A DNA stretch of 64,000 nt, taken from assembly GCA_021787395.1 (NCBI GenBank), contig JAJYLZ010000007.1:1-64000 (forward strand). Direction: 5' to 3'. The position numbers and the translations under genes are program-made. The stretch is from Chloroflexota bacterium (GTDB lineage Bacteria; Chloroflexota; Limnocylindria; Limnocylindrales; CSP1-4). Under the pieces are notes generated by a model. That model was not told where the DNA came from. It ran no database searches and saw nothing but the letters and a program-made list of their open reading frames with translations. This document shows positions 15,999 to 25,316 of this stretch, in pieces. Every line of letters begins with the position of its first letter. Positions within the stretch are counted from its first letter, which is position 1.

Positions 15999-17387
15999 AT
16001 GCCGTACGGTCCGCACGCCGCGGACGACCGGGCGCGCATGCTCGACGCCATCGGCGTCGATTCCGTGGACCGGCTGTTCGACGACATCCCGGAGGCGCTC
16101 CGCTCGACGCCCCTCCGCCTGGACCCGCCGGAGCCGGAGCTCGAGCTCACGGCTCGGCTCGAGCGCCTGGCCGCCAGGAACCGCACCGACCTGGTCGGCT
16201 TCCTGGGGGCGGGCGCCTACCGCCACTGGACGCCGGCCGCGGTCGACCAGATGCTGCTGCGCGGCGAGTGGTACACCGCCTACACCCCGTACCAGCCCGA
16301 GGTCAGCCAGGGGACCCTGCAGTCGATCTACGAGTACCAGAGCCTGCTCGGCGAGCTGACGGGCATGGACGTCGTCTCCGCATCGCACTACGACGGCGGG
16401 GCGGCGACGGCCGAGGCGGCCCTGATGACGTGCCGCGCCACCGGCCGCGGACGCCTGCTTGTCTCGCGGGGGGTCCACCCCCACTACCGCCGGGTCCTGC
16501 AGACGTACGCCGAGGGCGCCGGCCTCGCCGTCGACGAGGTCCCGCTGATCCCGGACGGGCCCGCGGCCGGCACCACCGACCTGGCCGCCCTCGAGCGGCT
16601 GCTCGGGTCCGGAGACCGGGTCGCGGGCGTCGCCGCCGCCAACCCCAACGTGCTCGGCCTGCTCGAGGACATGCCCCGGATCGGCGAGCTCGCCCACGGC
16701 GCCGGCGCGCTGTTCGTCCACGTGGTCGAGCCCGTGTCGCTGGCCGTCCTGGCCACGCCCGGCGAGACAGGGGCGGACATCGCCTGCGGGGAGGGCCAGC
16801 CGCTCGGCATCCCGCTCCAGTACGGCGGGCCGTACTTGGGCATCGTCGCCTGCCGGGAGCCGCTGGTCCGGCAGATCCCGGGCCGCCTCGTGGGCCTGAC
16901 CAGGGACCTCGAGGGCAGGCGCGCGTTCGTCATGACCATGCGCGCCCGCGAGCAGGACATCCGGCGCGAGCGCGCCGCGTCCAACATCTGCACCAACCAG
17001 GCGCTGCTCGCGCTGGCCGCGGCGATCTACCTCGCCGCGATCGGCCCGCACGGGCTCCGCGACGTGGCGGCCCTCGGCGCCGCCCGGGCGTCCGAGCTGG
17101 AGGCCGCGCTGGCGGCCGCCGGGGCGCCGCGCGTGCACTCGGGGCCGTACCTCAACGAGTTCGCGGTCCGCGTCCCCGACGCCCGCCGCGTCCACGCCGC
17201 ACTCCTTGAGCGCGGCGTGCTGGCAGGCATCCCGACCGCGGACCTGCTGCCCGATGAGCCGGCCGTGGCCGACAGCCTGCTCGTGTGCGCCACCGAGGTC
17301 ACCACGCCGGCGGACATCTCGCGCTTCGCGGCGGCCCTCGCGGCCGAGCTCGGCGCGGGCGCCGAACTCGCGGGAGGTGTCGCGTGA
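15999..17387 (+). CDS. gcvPA: Glycine dehydrogenase (decarboxylating) subunit 1
   Basis: The N-terminal half of the P protein, which with GcvPB decarboxylates glycine and loads the aminomethyl group on GcvH. The 462-residue product has GAGAYRHWTPAAVDQMLLRGEWYTAYTPYQPE (in pieces GAGAYRHWTP, FYTAYTPYQPE-like WYTAYTPYQPE), the SHYDGGAATAEA loop, and NICTNQALLALAAAIYLA. It is the split form typical of Gram-positive and many thermophilic lineages. Its stop overlaps the gcvPB GTG (GTGA). Confidence 0.95.
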   Translation: MPYGPHAADDRARMLDAIGVDSVDRLFDDIPEALRSTPLRLDPPEPELELTARLERLAARNRTDLVGFLGAGAYRHWTPAAVDQMLLRGEWYTAYTPYQPEVSQGTLQSIYEYQSLLGELTGMDVVSASHYDGGAATAEAALMTCRATGRGRLLVSRGVHPHYRRVLQTYAEGAGLAVDEVPLIPDGPAAGTTDLAALERLLGSGDRVAGVAAANPNVLGLLEDMPRIGELAHGAGALFVHVVEPVSLAVLATPGETGADIACGEGQPLGIPLQYGGPYLGIVACREPLVRQIPGRLVGLTRDLEGRRAFVMTMRAREQDIRRERAASNICTNQALLALAAAIYLAAIGPHGLRDVAALGAARASELEAALAAAGAPRVHSGPYLNEFAVRVPDARRVHAALLERGVLAGIPTADLLPDEPAVADSLLVCATEVTTPADISRFAAALAAELGAGAELAGGVA

Positions 17388-18883
17388 GCGTCGTCGGCGA
17401 GAAGCTCCAGCCCACGATCTTCGAGCTCTCGCGGCCGGGCCGGGGGGGCGGCAAGATCCCGCACCCGCCGGCCGACGCGCTCGACCGGATCCCGGCCGCG
17501 GCGCGCCGCGCCGCCCCGCCGGCCCTGCCCGAGCTGTCCGAGCCCGAGGTGGTGCGCCACTACGTCAACCTGTCCACCCTCAACTACTCGGTCGACACGG
17601 GCTTCTACCCGCTCGGCTCGTGCACGATGAAGTACAACCCCAAGCTCAACGAGTGGGCGGCCCGCCTGCCCGGCTTCGCGGGCCTCCACCCGCTGGCCCC
17701 CGACGCCGCGGCCCAGGGCACGCTCCAGCTGCTGTTCGAGCTCGAGGCGATCCTGGCCGAGGTGAGCGGCATGGCCGCGGTCACCCTCCAGCCGGCCGCG
17801 GGCGCCCAGGGCGAGCTGACGGGGATCCTCATGGTCCGCGCCTACCACCGCTCGCGGGGCGACCTCGAGCGGACCGAGGTGCTGGTCCCCGACTCCAGCC
17901 ACGGCACCAACCCCGCGACCGCGTCGATGGCCGGATTCCGGACGGTCACCATCCCCTCCGCCCCCGACGGCGGCGTGGACGTGGACGCGTTCCGGGCGGC
18001 GCTCGGCCCCCGCACGGCCGCGATCATGATCACCAACCCGTCCACGCTCGGCCTGTTCGAGGCGCGGGTGGGCGAGCTGCTCGAGGCGACGCACGCCGCG
18101 GGCGCCCTCGCCTACATGGACGGCGCCAACCTCAACGCCGTCCTGGGCCGCTTCCGACCGGGCCAGGCCGGCTTCGACGTCATGCACTTCAACACCCACA
18201 AGACGTTCAGCACCCCGCACGGCGGCGGCGGCCCGGGCGCCGGCCCGGTCGGCGTGCGCGACGTCCTCGTCCCGTTCCTGCCCGGCCCGCGCGTCGTGCG
18301 CGAGCCGGACGGCACCTTCCGCCTCGAGCGCGAGGGCGAGCGGCCCTCGTCCATCGGCCGCATGCGGAGCTTCTTCGGCAGCACCGGCGTGCTCGTGCGG
18401 GCCTACGCGTACCTGCGGGCGCACGGCGGCACGGGCCTCCGGGAGGTCTCCGACGACGCCGTCCTGGCCGCGAACTACATCAAGGCCCGGCTGGCCGGCG
18501 CCTACGAGGTGCCGTTCGAGCGCGCCTGCAAGCACGAGTTCGTGGCCTCGGCCGCCGACATCAAGCGGCGGACCGGCGTGCGGACCCTCGACATCGCCAA
18601 GCGGCTGATCGACAAGGGCTACCACCCGCCCACGATCTACTTCCCGCTCACGGTGGAGGAGGGGATGCTGATCGAGCCCACCGAGACGGAGTCGCTCGAG
18701 ACCATCGACGGCTTCGTCGCGGCGCTGCTCGAGATCGCCCGGGAGGCCGACACCGACCCGGAGCTGGTCACCTCGGCGCCCCACGAGGCGCCGGTGCGCC
18801 GCCTCGACGAGACCACGGCCGCCCGCCAGCCGAACCTGCGCTGGCGGGGCATGACCGGCATCGAGCGGCCCTGCTCCTCGTAA
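17384..18883 (+). CDS. gcvPB: Glycine dehydrogenase (decarboxylating) subunit 2
   Basis: The C-terminal, PLP-binding half of the P protein. The 499-residue product shows LNYSVDTGFYPLGSCTMKYNPK, the LQPAAGAQGELTG motif, SSHGTNPATASMAGF, and the PLP-lysine segment FNTHKTFSTPHGGGGPG. GTG 17384 is used because it overlaps the gcvPA stop and places the first conserved block (IFELSRPGRGG) at residue 13; an earlier in-frame start exists inside gcvPA. It ends the operon. Confidence 0.95.
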   Translation: MSVVGEKLQPTIFELSRPGRGGGKIPHPPADALDRIPAAARRAAPPALPELSEPEVVRHYVNLSTLNYSVDTGFYPLGSCTMKYNPKLNEWAARLPGFAGLHPLAPDAAAQGTLQLLFELEAILAEVSGMAAVTLQPAAGAQGELTGILMVRAYHRSRGDLERTEVLVPDSSHGTNPATASMAGFRTVTIPSAPDGGVDVDAFRAALGPRTAAIMITNPSTLGLFEARVGELLEATHAAGALAYMDGANLNAVLGRFRPGQAGFDVMHFNTHKTFSTPHGGGGPGAGPVGVRDVLVPFLPGPRVVREPDGTFRLEREGERPSSIGRMRSFFGSTGVLVRAYAYLRAHGGTGLREVSDDAVLAANYIKARLAGAYEVPFERACKHEFVASAADIKRRTGVRTLDIAKRLIDKGYHPPTIYFPLTVEEGMLIEPTETESLETIDGFVAALLEIAREADTDPELVTSAPHEAPVRRLDETTAARQPNLRWRGMTGIERPCSS

Positions 18884-18913
18884 CGGGCACCGCCGCACCG
18901 CCGCCACCGCACT

Positions 18914-18948
18914 CCGCGCCCGCCTGACACGCCGCCCGGCGGGCGCGG
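18914..18948 (+). terminator. Hairpin after the gcv operon
   Basis: CCGCGCCCGCC and GGCGGGCGCGG form an 11-bp GC-rich stem with a 13-nt loop, 30 bp past the gcvPB stop. There is no U-tract; a role in ending or stabilising the gcv transcript is likely but unproven. Confidence 0.45.
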
Positions 18949-19106
18949 ACTTCGACGCGTGCCCGGACGCGTGCCCGCGGCCGAGCCCCTGACGGCCCGA
19001 GACGGCCCGCCGGGGCTGACGGCCGTGCGACACGTCGCGTCCGGTCGCCGAGTCCGCCTCGGCCGGACAGCCGGCCGCGGGCCTCGCCGCCGTGCCGCAA
19101 GTCGCC

Positions 19107-19133
19107 TTGCCAGCTCCCGCGTTCTGGTATTCT
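19107..19133 (+). promoter_or_regulatory. Probable promoter, TTGCCA-N15-TATTCT
   Basis: TTGCCA (19107-19112) and TATTCT (19128-19133) are spaced by 15 bp; the ATG of the permease gene follows 8 nt after the -10 box, implying a leaderless or nearly leaderless mRNA. The rest of 18949-19106 shows nothing else. Confidence 0.5.
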
Positions 19134-19141
19134 CCCGGCTC

Positions 19142-20071
19142 ATGGTCGGTCGTAGCCTGCGCGAGATCATCTGGGCCCGCCTCCGTCGGGACCGCGTCGC
19201 GATGATCTGTCTGGTGATCCTGATCGCCTACTACACGATCGGCATCCTGGGTCCGGTCGTGGCGAGCCTGGCCGGCATCTCGCCCTACACCCTGCACCCC
19301 GACCTCATCAGCGACATGGGCGGCAAGCCGATCGCGGCGTACGGCGGGATCAGCCCGGCGCACCCGCTCGGCGTCGAGTGGGGCACGGGGCGTGACATCG
19401 CCGCCCAGCTCCTGTTCGGTCTGCGGATCTCGCTCGTCATCTCAACGGCGGCGACGTTCCTGACCGTCGTGCTCGGGGTGGTGATCGGGATCGTCGCCGG
19501 CTATAGCCGGGGCCTCACGGACAACCTCCTGGGACGCCTGATGGATCTCATCCTGGCGTTCCCCTTCCTGCTCATCGTCCTGTCACTGTCCGGGGTGCTC
19601 ACCCAGCGGCTGACGGAGCTGGGGGTGCCCGAGGGCAACGCCTCGCGCATCCTGTACCTGGTCCTGGTCATGAGCTTCTTCGGCTGGCCGTACCTCGCCC
19701 GCATCGTCCGCGGCCAGGTCCTGAGCCTGCGGGAGCGCGAGTTCGTCGAGGCGTCGGTCGCCATGGGCGCCGGCCGGCGGCGGATCCTGTTCACCGAGAT
19801 CCTGCCCAACCTGTGGGCGCCGATCCTCGTCTACGCCACCCTGACCCTGCCCAACTACATCGGGCTCGAGGCGGCCCTGTCGTTCCTGGGCGTGGGCGTC
19901 CTGCCTCCGGACGTGACGTTCGGCTCGATGCTCGCCAACTCGGTCACCTACTTCAACGTGGTCCCGACCTACCTGTTCATCCCCGGGACCGCGCTGGTCA
20001 TCTTGGTCGTGTCATTCAACCTGTTGGGTGACTCCCTCCGCGACGCACTGGATCCGAAGGGAGTCCACTAG
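19142..20071 (+). CDS. ABC transporter permease, DppC/OppC-like (system 1)
   Basis: A 309-residue inner-membrane permease of the binding-protein-dependent peptide/nickel family. After a short cytoplasmic N-terminus it has an anchor segment (about 18-40), an extracytoplasmic loop with AHPLGVEWGTGRDIAAQLLFGLR, and five further membrane segments. The EAA loop EASVAMGAGRRRILFTEILPN, which docks on the ATPase, is intact. The closing SFNLLGDSLRDALDPKGV is family-typical. Start ATG 19142 is favoured by the promoter spacing; the frame is open upstream. Unusually, the DppC-type gene comes first and the binding protein second. Substrate is not deducible beyond peptide-like. Confidence 0.88.
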   Translation: MVGRSLREIIWARLRRDRVAMICLVILIAYYTIGILGPVVASLAGISPYTLHPDLISDMGGKPIAAYGGISPAHPLGVEWGTGRDIAAQLLFGLRISLVISTAATFLTVVLGVVIGIVAGYSRGLTDNLLGRLMDLILAFPFLLIVLSLSGVLTQRLTELGVPEGNASRILYLVLVMSFFGWPYLARIVRGQVLSLREREFVEASVAMGAGRRRILFTEILPNLWAPILVYATLTLPNYIGLEAALSFLGVGVLPPDVTFGSMLANSVTYFNVVPTYLFIPGTALVILVVSFNLLGDSLRDALDPKGVH

Positions 20072-20089
20072 CCTTCGATCCAACACGCG

Positions 20090-20133
20090 GTGCGCGCACA
20101 CTGCGCACAGGTGCCGTACCTCACGTGTAGGAT
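20090..20133 (+). promoter_or_regulatory. Inverted repeat and -10-like box before binding protein 1
   Basis: GTGCGC (20090-20095) and GCGCAC (20103-20108) form an inverted repeat in the gap after the permease. TAGGAT at 20128-20133 is a plausible -10 box 55 bp before the binding-protein start. This would allow extra transcription of the abundant binding protein independently of the first permease gene. Confidence 0.35.
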
Positions 20134-20187
20134 CTCCGAAAGGCGTCCGGCCAACCGGCGCCCCTGAGCTCTGGAGGAGGAGTATCA

Positions 20188-22038
20188 ATGGGTGGTTCGA
20201 CCACACGGTGGTCGCGCATCGCGTCGCTAGGCGCCGCGGTCGCGCTCGTGGTGGGGGCCTGCGGCGGGTCGGCAGCGACCTCCGCACCGTCCGCCTCGAC
20301 GGCGACCGGGGCCTCCACGGCGCCGAGCGCCGCCGCGGCCTCGACCGCGCCGAGCGCCGCGGCTGCCACGCCCGGCCCCAAGTCGGGCGGCACCGTCTAC
20401 TTGCTGACCCAAGCGCAGCAGTTCGACCAGATCGACCCGCAGCGGGCGTACACCGGCGAGGACATGGCCTTCTTCCAGGCCACGATCTACCGGTCCCTCG
20501 AGGCGTATGTGATCTCGCCGGACAACAACGCGGCGTCGAAGCTGACACCGGACCTGGCGACCGATCTCGGGACCCCGAGCAACGACGCCAAGACCTGGAC
20601 CTTCACGCTGCGTGACGGCGTCACCTTCCAGGACGGCTCGCCGATCACGTGCGCCGACATCAAGTACGGCGTCTCACGGACGTTCGCGACCGACGTCATC
20701 ACCGGCGGCCCGACGTACGCGATCCAGTACCTCGACATCCCGACCAACAAGGACGGCTCGTCGCAGTACCCCGGGCCCTACAAGGCGACCGCGGCCCAGC
20801 AGGCCCTGTTCGACAAGGCCGTGACTTGCTCCGCGGACAACAAGACCATCACGTTCAACCTCAACCAGTCGCGCTCGGACTTCAACTACACGGTGACCCT
20901 CGGCTTCTCGCCGGTCCCGAAGGCCGCCGACACGGGCGAGAACTACGGCGTCGCGAAGCCGCCGGTCGCCTCCGGGCCGTATGAGGTCCAGAGCTACCAG
21001 ACCGGCAACGGCGGCAAGATGATCCTCGTCCGGAACCCCAACTGGAACCAGGCGAGCGACCCGTACCGCCATCCCTACCCGGACCAGTGGGAGGTCGACT
21101 TCGGGCTCGACCCGCAGGTCATGGACCAGCGGATGATCCAGAGCACGGGCAACGACCAGACCGCCCTCATGTACGGCGGACTCCAGCCGCAGGACCTGGC
21201 CACGGTGTTCACGGATCCGAGCACGCCCCAGGCGCAGTACGCCGGTCGCGTGGTCAACGGCTACGACCCGTACGCCCGGTACATCTGGATCAACGTCAAG
21301 AAGGTCCCCAACCAGAAGATCCGCGAGGCCATGGCGGTCGCGCTTGACCGCGCGTCCTACCGCAAGATCGCCGGCGGCGAATTCGTCGGCGACCTCGGCG
21401 ACGGCGTGATCAAGCCCAACCTCGGCATGGACTACGCCCCCACCAACATGTGGACGACGATGTTCGGCCAGGCGATCCCCGATGGGGGCGACCCGAACTT
21501 CGCCAAGCAGCTGATCAGCCAGTCCGGCGTCGCTGCACCGACCCTCACCTTCAACTACGCGGACACGCCGACCTACGGCAAGATCGCGGCCTCGGTCCAG
21601 TCCTCGCTCCAGGCGGCCGGCTTCACGGTCAACCTGGCGCCGATCCCGCCCGGCAACTACTACAGCACCGTCTTCGACCCCAAGAAGGCGGGCGACTTCG
21701 GCATCGCCGGCTGGGGTGCTGACTGGCCGAACGCCTCGACCGTCATCCCGCCCCTGTTCACCATGAATGGCGGCTTCGACCTGTCCCAGGTCGACGACTC
21801 CACCTTCAATGCCGCGGTCAACGCTGCCAACGCCGAGACCGACCGGGCCACGCAGGCCAAGGACTGGCAGGCGCTCAACACGCAGGCGATGCAGAACGTG
21901 TGGGCCATCCCCACGCTGTTCGGCAAGGCATCCCTGATCATGGGCAGCGGCCTTGGGACCGGCACCGGGCCCAACGGCGGGCTCTACATCTGGGGTCCCT
22001 ACGGGTCCAACCCGTACGGCGACGTCTACGTGAAGTAG
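20188..22038 (+). CDS. ABC transporter substrate-binding lipoprotein, family 5 (system 1)
   Basis: A 616-residue extracytoplasmic peptide-type binding protein. A signal peptide ends in lipobox VGAC with lipidated Cys25, followed by an Ala/Ser/Thr/Pro linker of about 45 residues. The SBP_bac_5 fold then runs in normal order: GGTVYLLTQAQQFDQIDPQ, TWTFTLRDGVTFQDGSPITCADIKYGVSR, GPYEVQSYQ...ILVRNPNWN, VREAMAVALDRASY-like IREAMAVALDRASY, and a C-terminal AWGADWPN block. AGGAGGAG lies just before the ATG. Ligand unknown; probably peptides. Downstream hairpin at 22073-22109 separates it from the permease. Confidence 0.9.
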   Translation: MGGSTTRWSRIASLGAAVALVVGACGGSAATSAPSASTATGASTAPSAAAASTAPSAAAATPGPKSGGTVYLLTQAQQFDQIDPQRAYTGEDMAFFQATIYRSLEAYVISPDNNAASKLTPDLATDLGTPSNDAKTWTFTLRDGVTFQDGSPITCADIKYGVSRTFATDVITGGPTYAIQYLDIPTNKDGSSQYPGPYKATAAQQALFDKAVTCSADNKTITFNLNQSRSDFNYTVTLGFSPVPKAADTGENYGVAKPPVASGPYEVQSYQTGNGGKMILVRNPNWNQASDPYRHPYPDQWEVDFGLDPQVMDQRMIQSTGNDQTALMYGGLQPQDLATVFTDPSTPQAQYAGRVVNGYDPYARYIWINVKKVPNQKIREAMAVALDRASYRKIAGGEFVGDLGDGVIKPNLGMDYAPTNMWTTMFGQAIPDGGDPNFAKQLISQSGVAAPTLTFNYADTPTYGKIAASVQSSLQAAGFTVNLAPIPPGNYYSTVFDPKKAGDFGIAGWGADWPNASTVIPPLFTMNGGFDLSQVDDSTFNAAVNAANAETDRATQAKDWQALNTQAMQNVWAIPTLFGKASLIMGSGLGTGTGPNGGLYIWGPYGSNPYGDVYVK

Positions 22039-22072
22039 CTGTCGCGAGACAGCGCCAAGGACCGGTAACCCC

Positions 22073-22109
22073 GACCTCCGGGGAGCGGCGCCGCCGCCCC
22101 CCGGAGGTC
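22073..22109 (+). terminator. Intercistronic hairpin after binding protein 1
   Basis: GACCTCCGGGG and CCCCGGAGGTC form an 11-bp perfect stem, with an inner GGCG/CGCC-type helix, 34 bp after the binding-protein stop and 30 bp before the permease. Such a hairpin, without a T-tract, usually lets the binding-protein mRNA be more abundant than the membrane parts. Confidence 0.6.
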
Positions 22110-22138
22110 ACTAGTCCGACGAGGAAGAACAACCAAGC

Positions 22139-23127
22139 GTGGTCGCCTACACCGTTCGCCGGCTCATCCTGATGGTCGCGCTGCTGTTCGCGCTGACGGC
22201 CGCGGTGTTCTTCCTGTTCACCCTGCTGCCCGGCGATCCGGCCCGGCTGACCTGCGCCAAGGCGTGCAGCCCGGCGATCATCGAGGCGAACCGCCACCGC
22301 CTCGGCTACGACCAGCCCGTCCTGGTGCAGTACGGGCAGTTCCTGGGCGGGATCTTCTTCGGTCGGACGTTCTCGTCCGACTCCCCGCAGCCCATCGTGT
22401 GCAACGCGCCCTGCCTGGGCTACTCGTACACGCGCCACCAGCAGGTGCTGACGTTGATCCTCAATGCAGCGCCGGTGACCTTCTGGCTCGCCGTCGGGGC
22501 GTTCCTCGTCTGGATCTCCATCTCCATCGTGCTGGGGATCTTCGCCGCGCTCAACCACGGGCACTGGCCCGATCGTCTGGTGATGGGCATATCCCTGGTC
22601 GGCTACTCCATGCCGTCGTTCTTCATCGGCCTGATCTTGATCTTCTTCGTGGTCCTCAGATGGAACTGGCTGCCGTTCCCGTCGTACGTGTCGCCGTTCG
22701 ACAACCCGTTGCGGTTCCTGCAGACGATGATCCTGCCGTGGATCGTCCTCGCGTTCCTGAACACGGCGTTCTACATGCGCCTGACCCGTAACCAGGTCCT
22801 GGAGACATTCCACGAGGACTATGTGCGGACGGCCCGGGCCAAGGGGTTGCCGGAGCGGACCGTCGTCGTCAAGCACGCCTTGCGGGCGGGCCTCACGCCG
22901 CTCGTGACGGCCGCCGGCATGGACCTCGCCGCGCTGCTGGGCGGAGCCGTGATCACCGAGAGCATCTTTAGCCTGCCCGGCATCGGATCGCTCGCGGTCA
23001 ACTCGGTCCTCCAGTCGGACCTGCCGCTGATCACGGGGATCACCCTGTTCTCGTCGACCCTCATCATCTTCGCCAACCTCGTCGTGGACCTGCTGTATGC
23101 GTTCCTCGATCCTCGCGTGACCATCGC

Positions 23128-23131
<4 letters not shown>
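22139..23131 (+). CDS. ABC transporter permease, DppB/OppB-like (system 1)
   Basis: A 330-residue permease with the DppB layout: N-terminal TYTVRRLI-type start (VAYTVRRLILMVALLFALT), the FFLFTLLPGDPA motif after the first membrane segment, five more segments and the EAA loop VRTARAKGLPERTVVVKHALRAGLTP. The C-terminus VVDLLYAFLDPRVTI is typical. A cysteine-containing insert (LTCAKACSPAI) lies after LPGDP. GTG start; the stop overlaps the ATG of the ATPase gene. Confidence 0.9.
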
Positions 23132-24182
<1,051 letters not shown>

Positions 24183-24186
<4 letters not shown>

Positions 24187-25217
24187 CGGCCGAGCGCGGT
24201 GACATCCTCAAGGTGACCGACCTCCGGACGTACTTCCCGGTCCGCTCCGGCGGCTTCATTCCCCGTGTCATCGGGCAGGTCAAGGCCGTGGACGGCGTCA
24301 GCCTGAACATCGGGCCGGGCGAGACCCTGGGCTTGGTGGGCGAGAGCGGGTCGGGCAAGACAACGGTCGCGAGGTCCATCCTCCTGCTCGCCCACCCAAC
24401 GAGCGGCAAGATCGAGATCGACGGCCAGGACATCACCCACCTGTCCTCGGCGGCCCTGTTGCCGGTGCGCCGCAAGGCCCAGATGATCTTCCAGGACCCG
24501 TACAACGCCCTCAACCCGCGGCACACGGTGGGCACGATCATCTCGGCCCCGTTCAGGATCCAGGGCGTCGTCCCACCGGGCGGTGTCAAGGCGGCCGTCG
24601 CCGAGATGATGGAGCGGGTGGGCCTGAACCCGGAGCACTACAACCGCTACCCCAACGAGTTCTCGGGCGGCCAGCGGCAGCGGATCGGGATCGCCCGCGC
24701 CATCGCGCTGCGGCCCAAGCTGATCGTGTGCGACGAGCCGGTCTCCGCTCTGGACGTGTCGATCCAGGCCCAGATCGTGAACCTGCTGCGCGACCTGCAG
24801 CAGGAGTTCGGGATCTCCTACCTGTTCGTCGCCCACGACCTCGCCGTCGTCCGCCAGATCTCCCACCGCGTGGCGGTCATGTACCTCGGCAAGCTCATGG
24901 AGCAGGCGCCGCGGAAGACCATCTACACGGCGCCGCTGCACCCGTACACGCACTCGCTGCTCTCGGCCGTGCCGATCCCGGACCCCAGCCTGCAGAAGCG
25001 GCGATCGCGGATCATGCTCGAGGGAGACCTGCCGAGCCCGATCAACCCGCCCTCGGGCTGCGTGTTCCGGACTCGGTGCTTCCAGGCCCAGGAGCGCTGC
25101 GCCAGCGAGGTCCCGCCCCTGACGGAGGTCGAGCCCGGGCATCTCGTCGCGTGCCACTTCCCGGTCGCGGAGCCGCCCGCGGCGGCCGCGTCGACCGTCG
25201 CGGCACAGGCGGACTGA
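24183..25217 (+). CDS. ABC transporter ATP-binding protein, DppF/OppF-like (system 1)
   Basis: A 344-residue ATPase partner of the preceding gene. It carries GESGSGKTTVARS (Walker A), [17 protein letters not shown] (signature), [12 protein letters not shown] (Walker B) and FVAHDLAVV (H-loop), and the C-terminal extension GCVFRTRCFQAQERC...ACHF with the expected cysteines. It is the last gene of the first transporter operon and is followed by a terminator shared with the convergent lipoprotein gene. Confidence 0.93.
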
Positions 25218-25274
25218 CCGGACCCGGCCCGGCCCGCCCCCTGCCTTCGGGGGAGGAGGCCCGCTGATCCGGTC
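25216..25274. terminator. Bidirectional terminator between convergent genes
   Basis: An outer GACCGG/CCGGTC pair (25216-25221 with 25269-25274) encloses a hairpin at 25231-25261 with GGCC..CCCCC and GGGGG..GGCC arms and a TGCCTTC loop. It sits between the end of the first ABC operon and the end of the minus-strand lipoprotein gene. Confidence 0.6.
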
Positions 25275-25316
25275 CATTCCCGCCCGGCAGGGTGGGACCG
25301 CCGCGCGACCCGACGC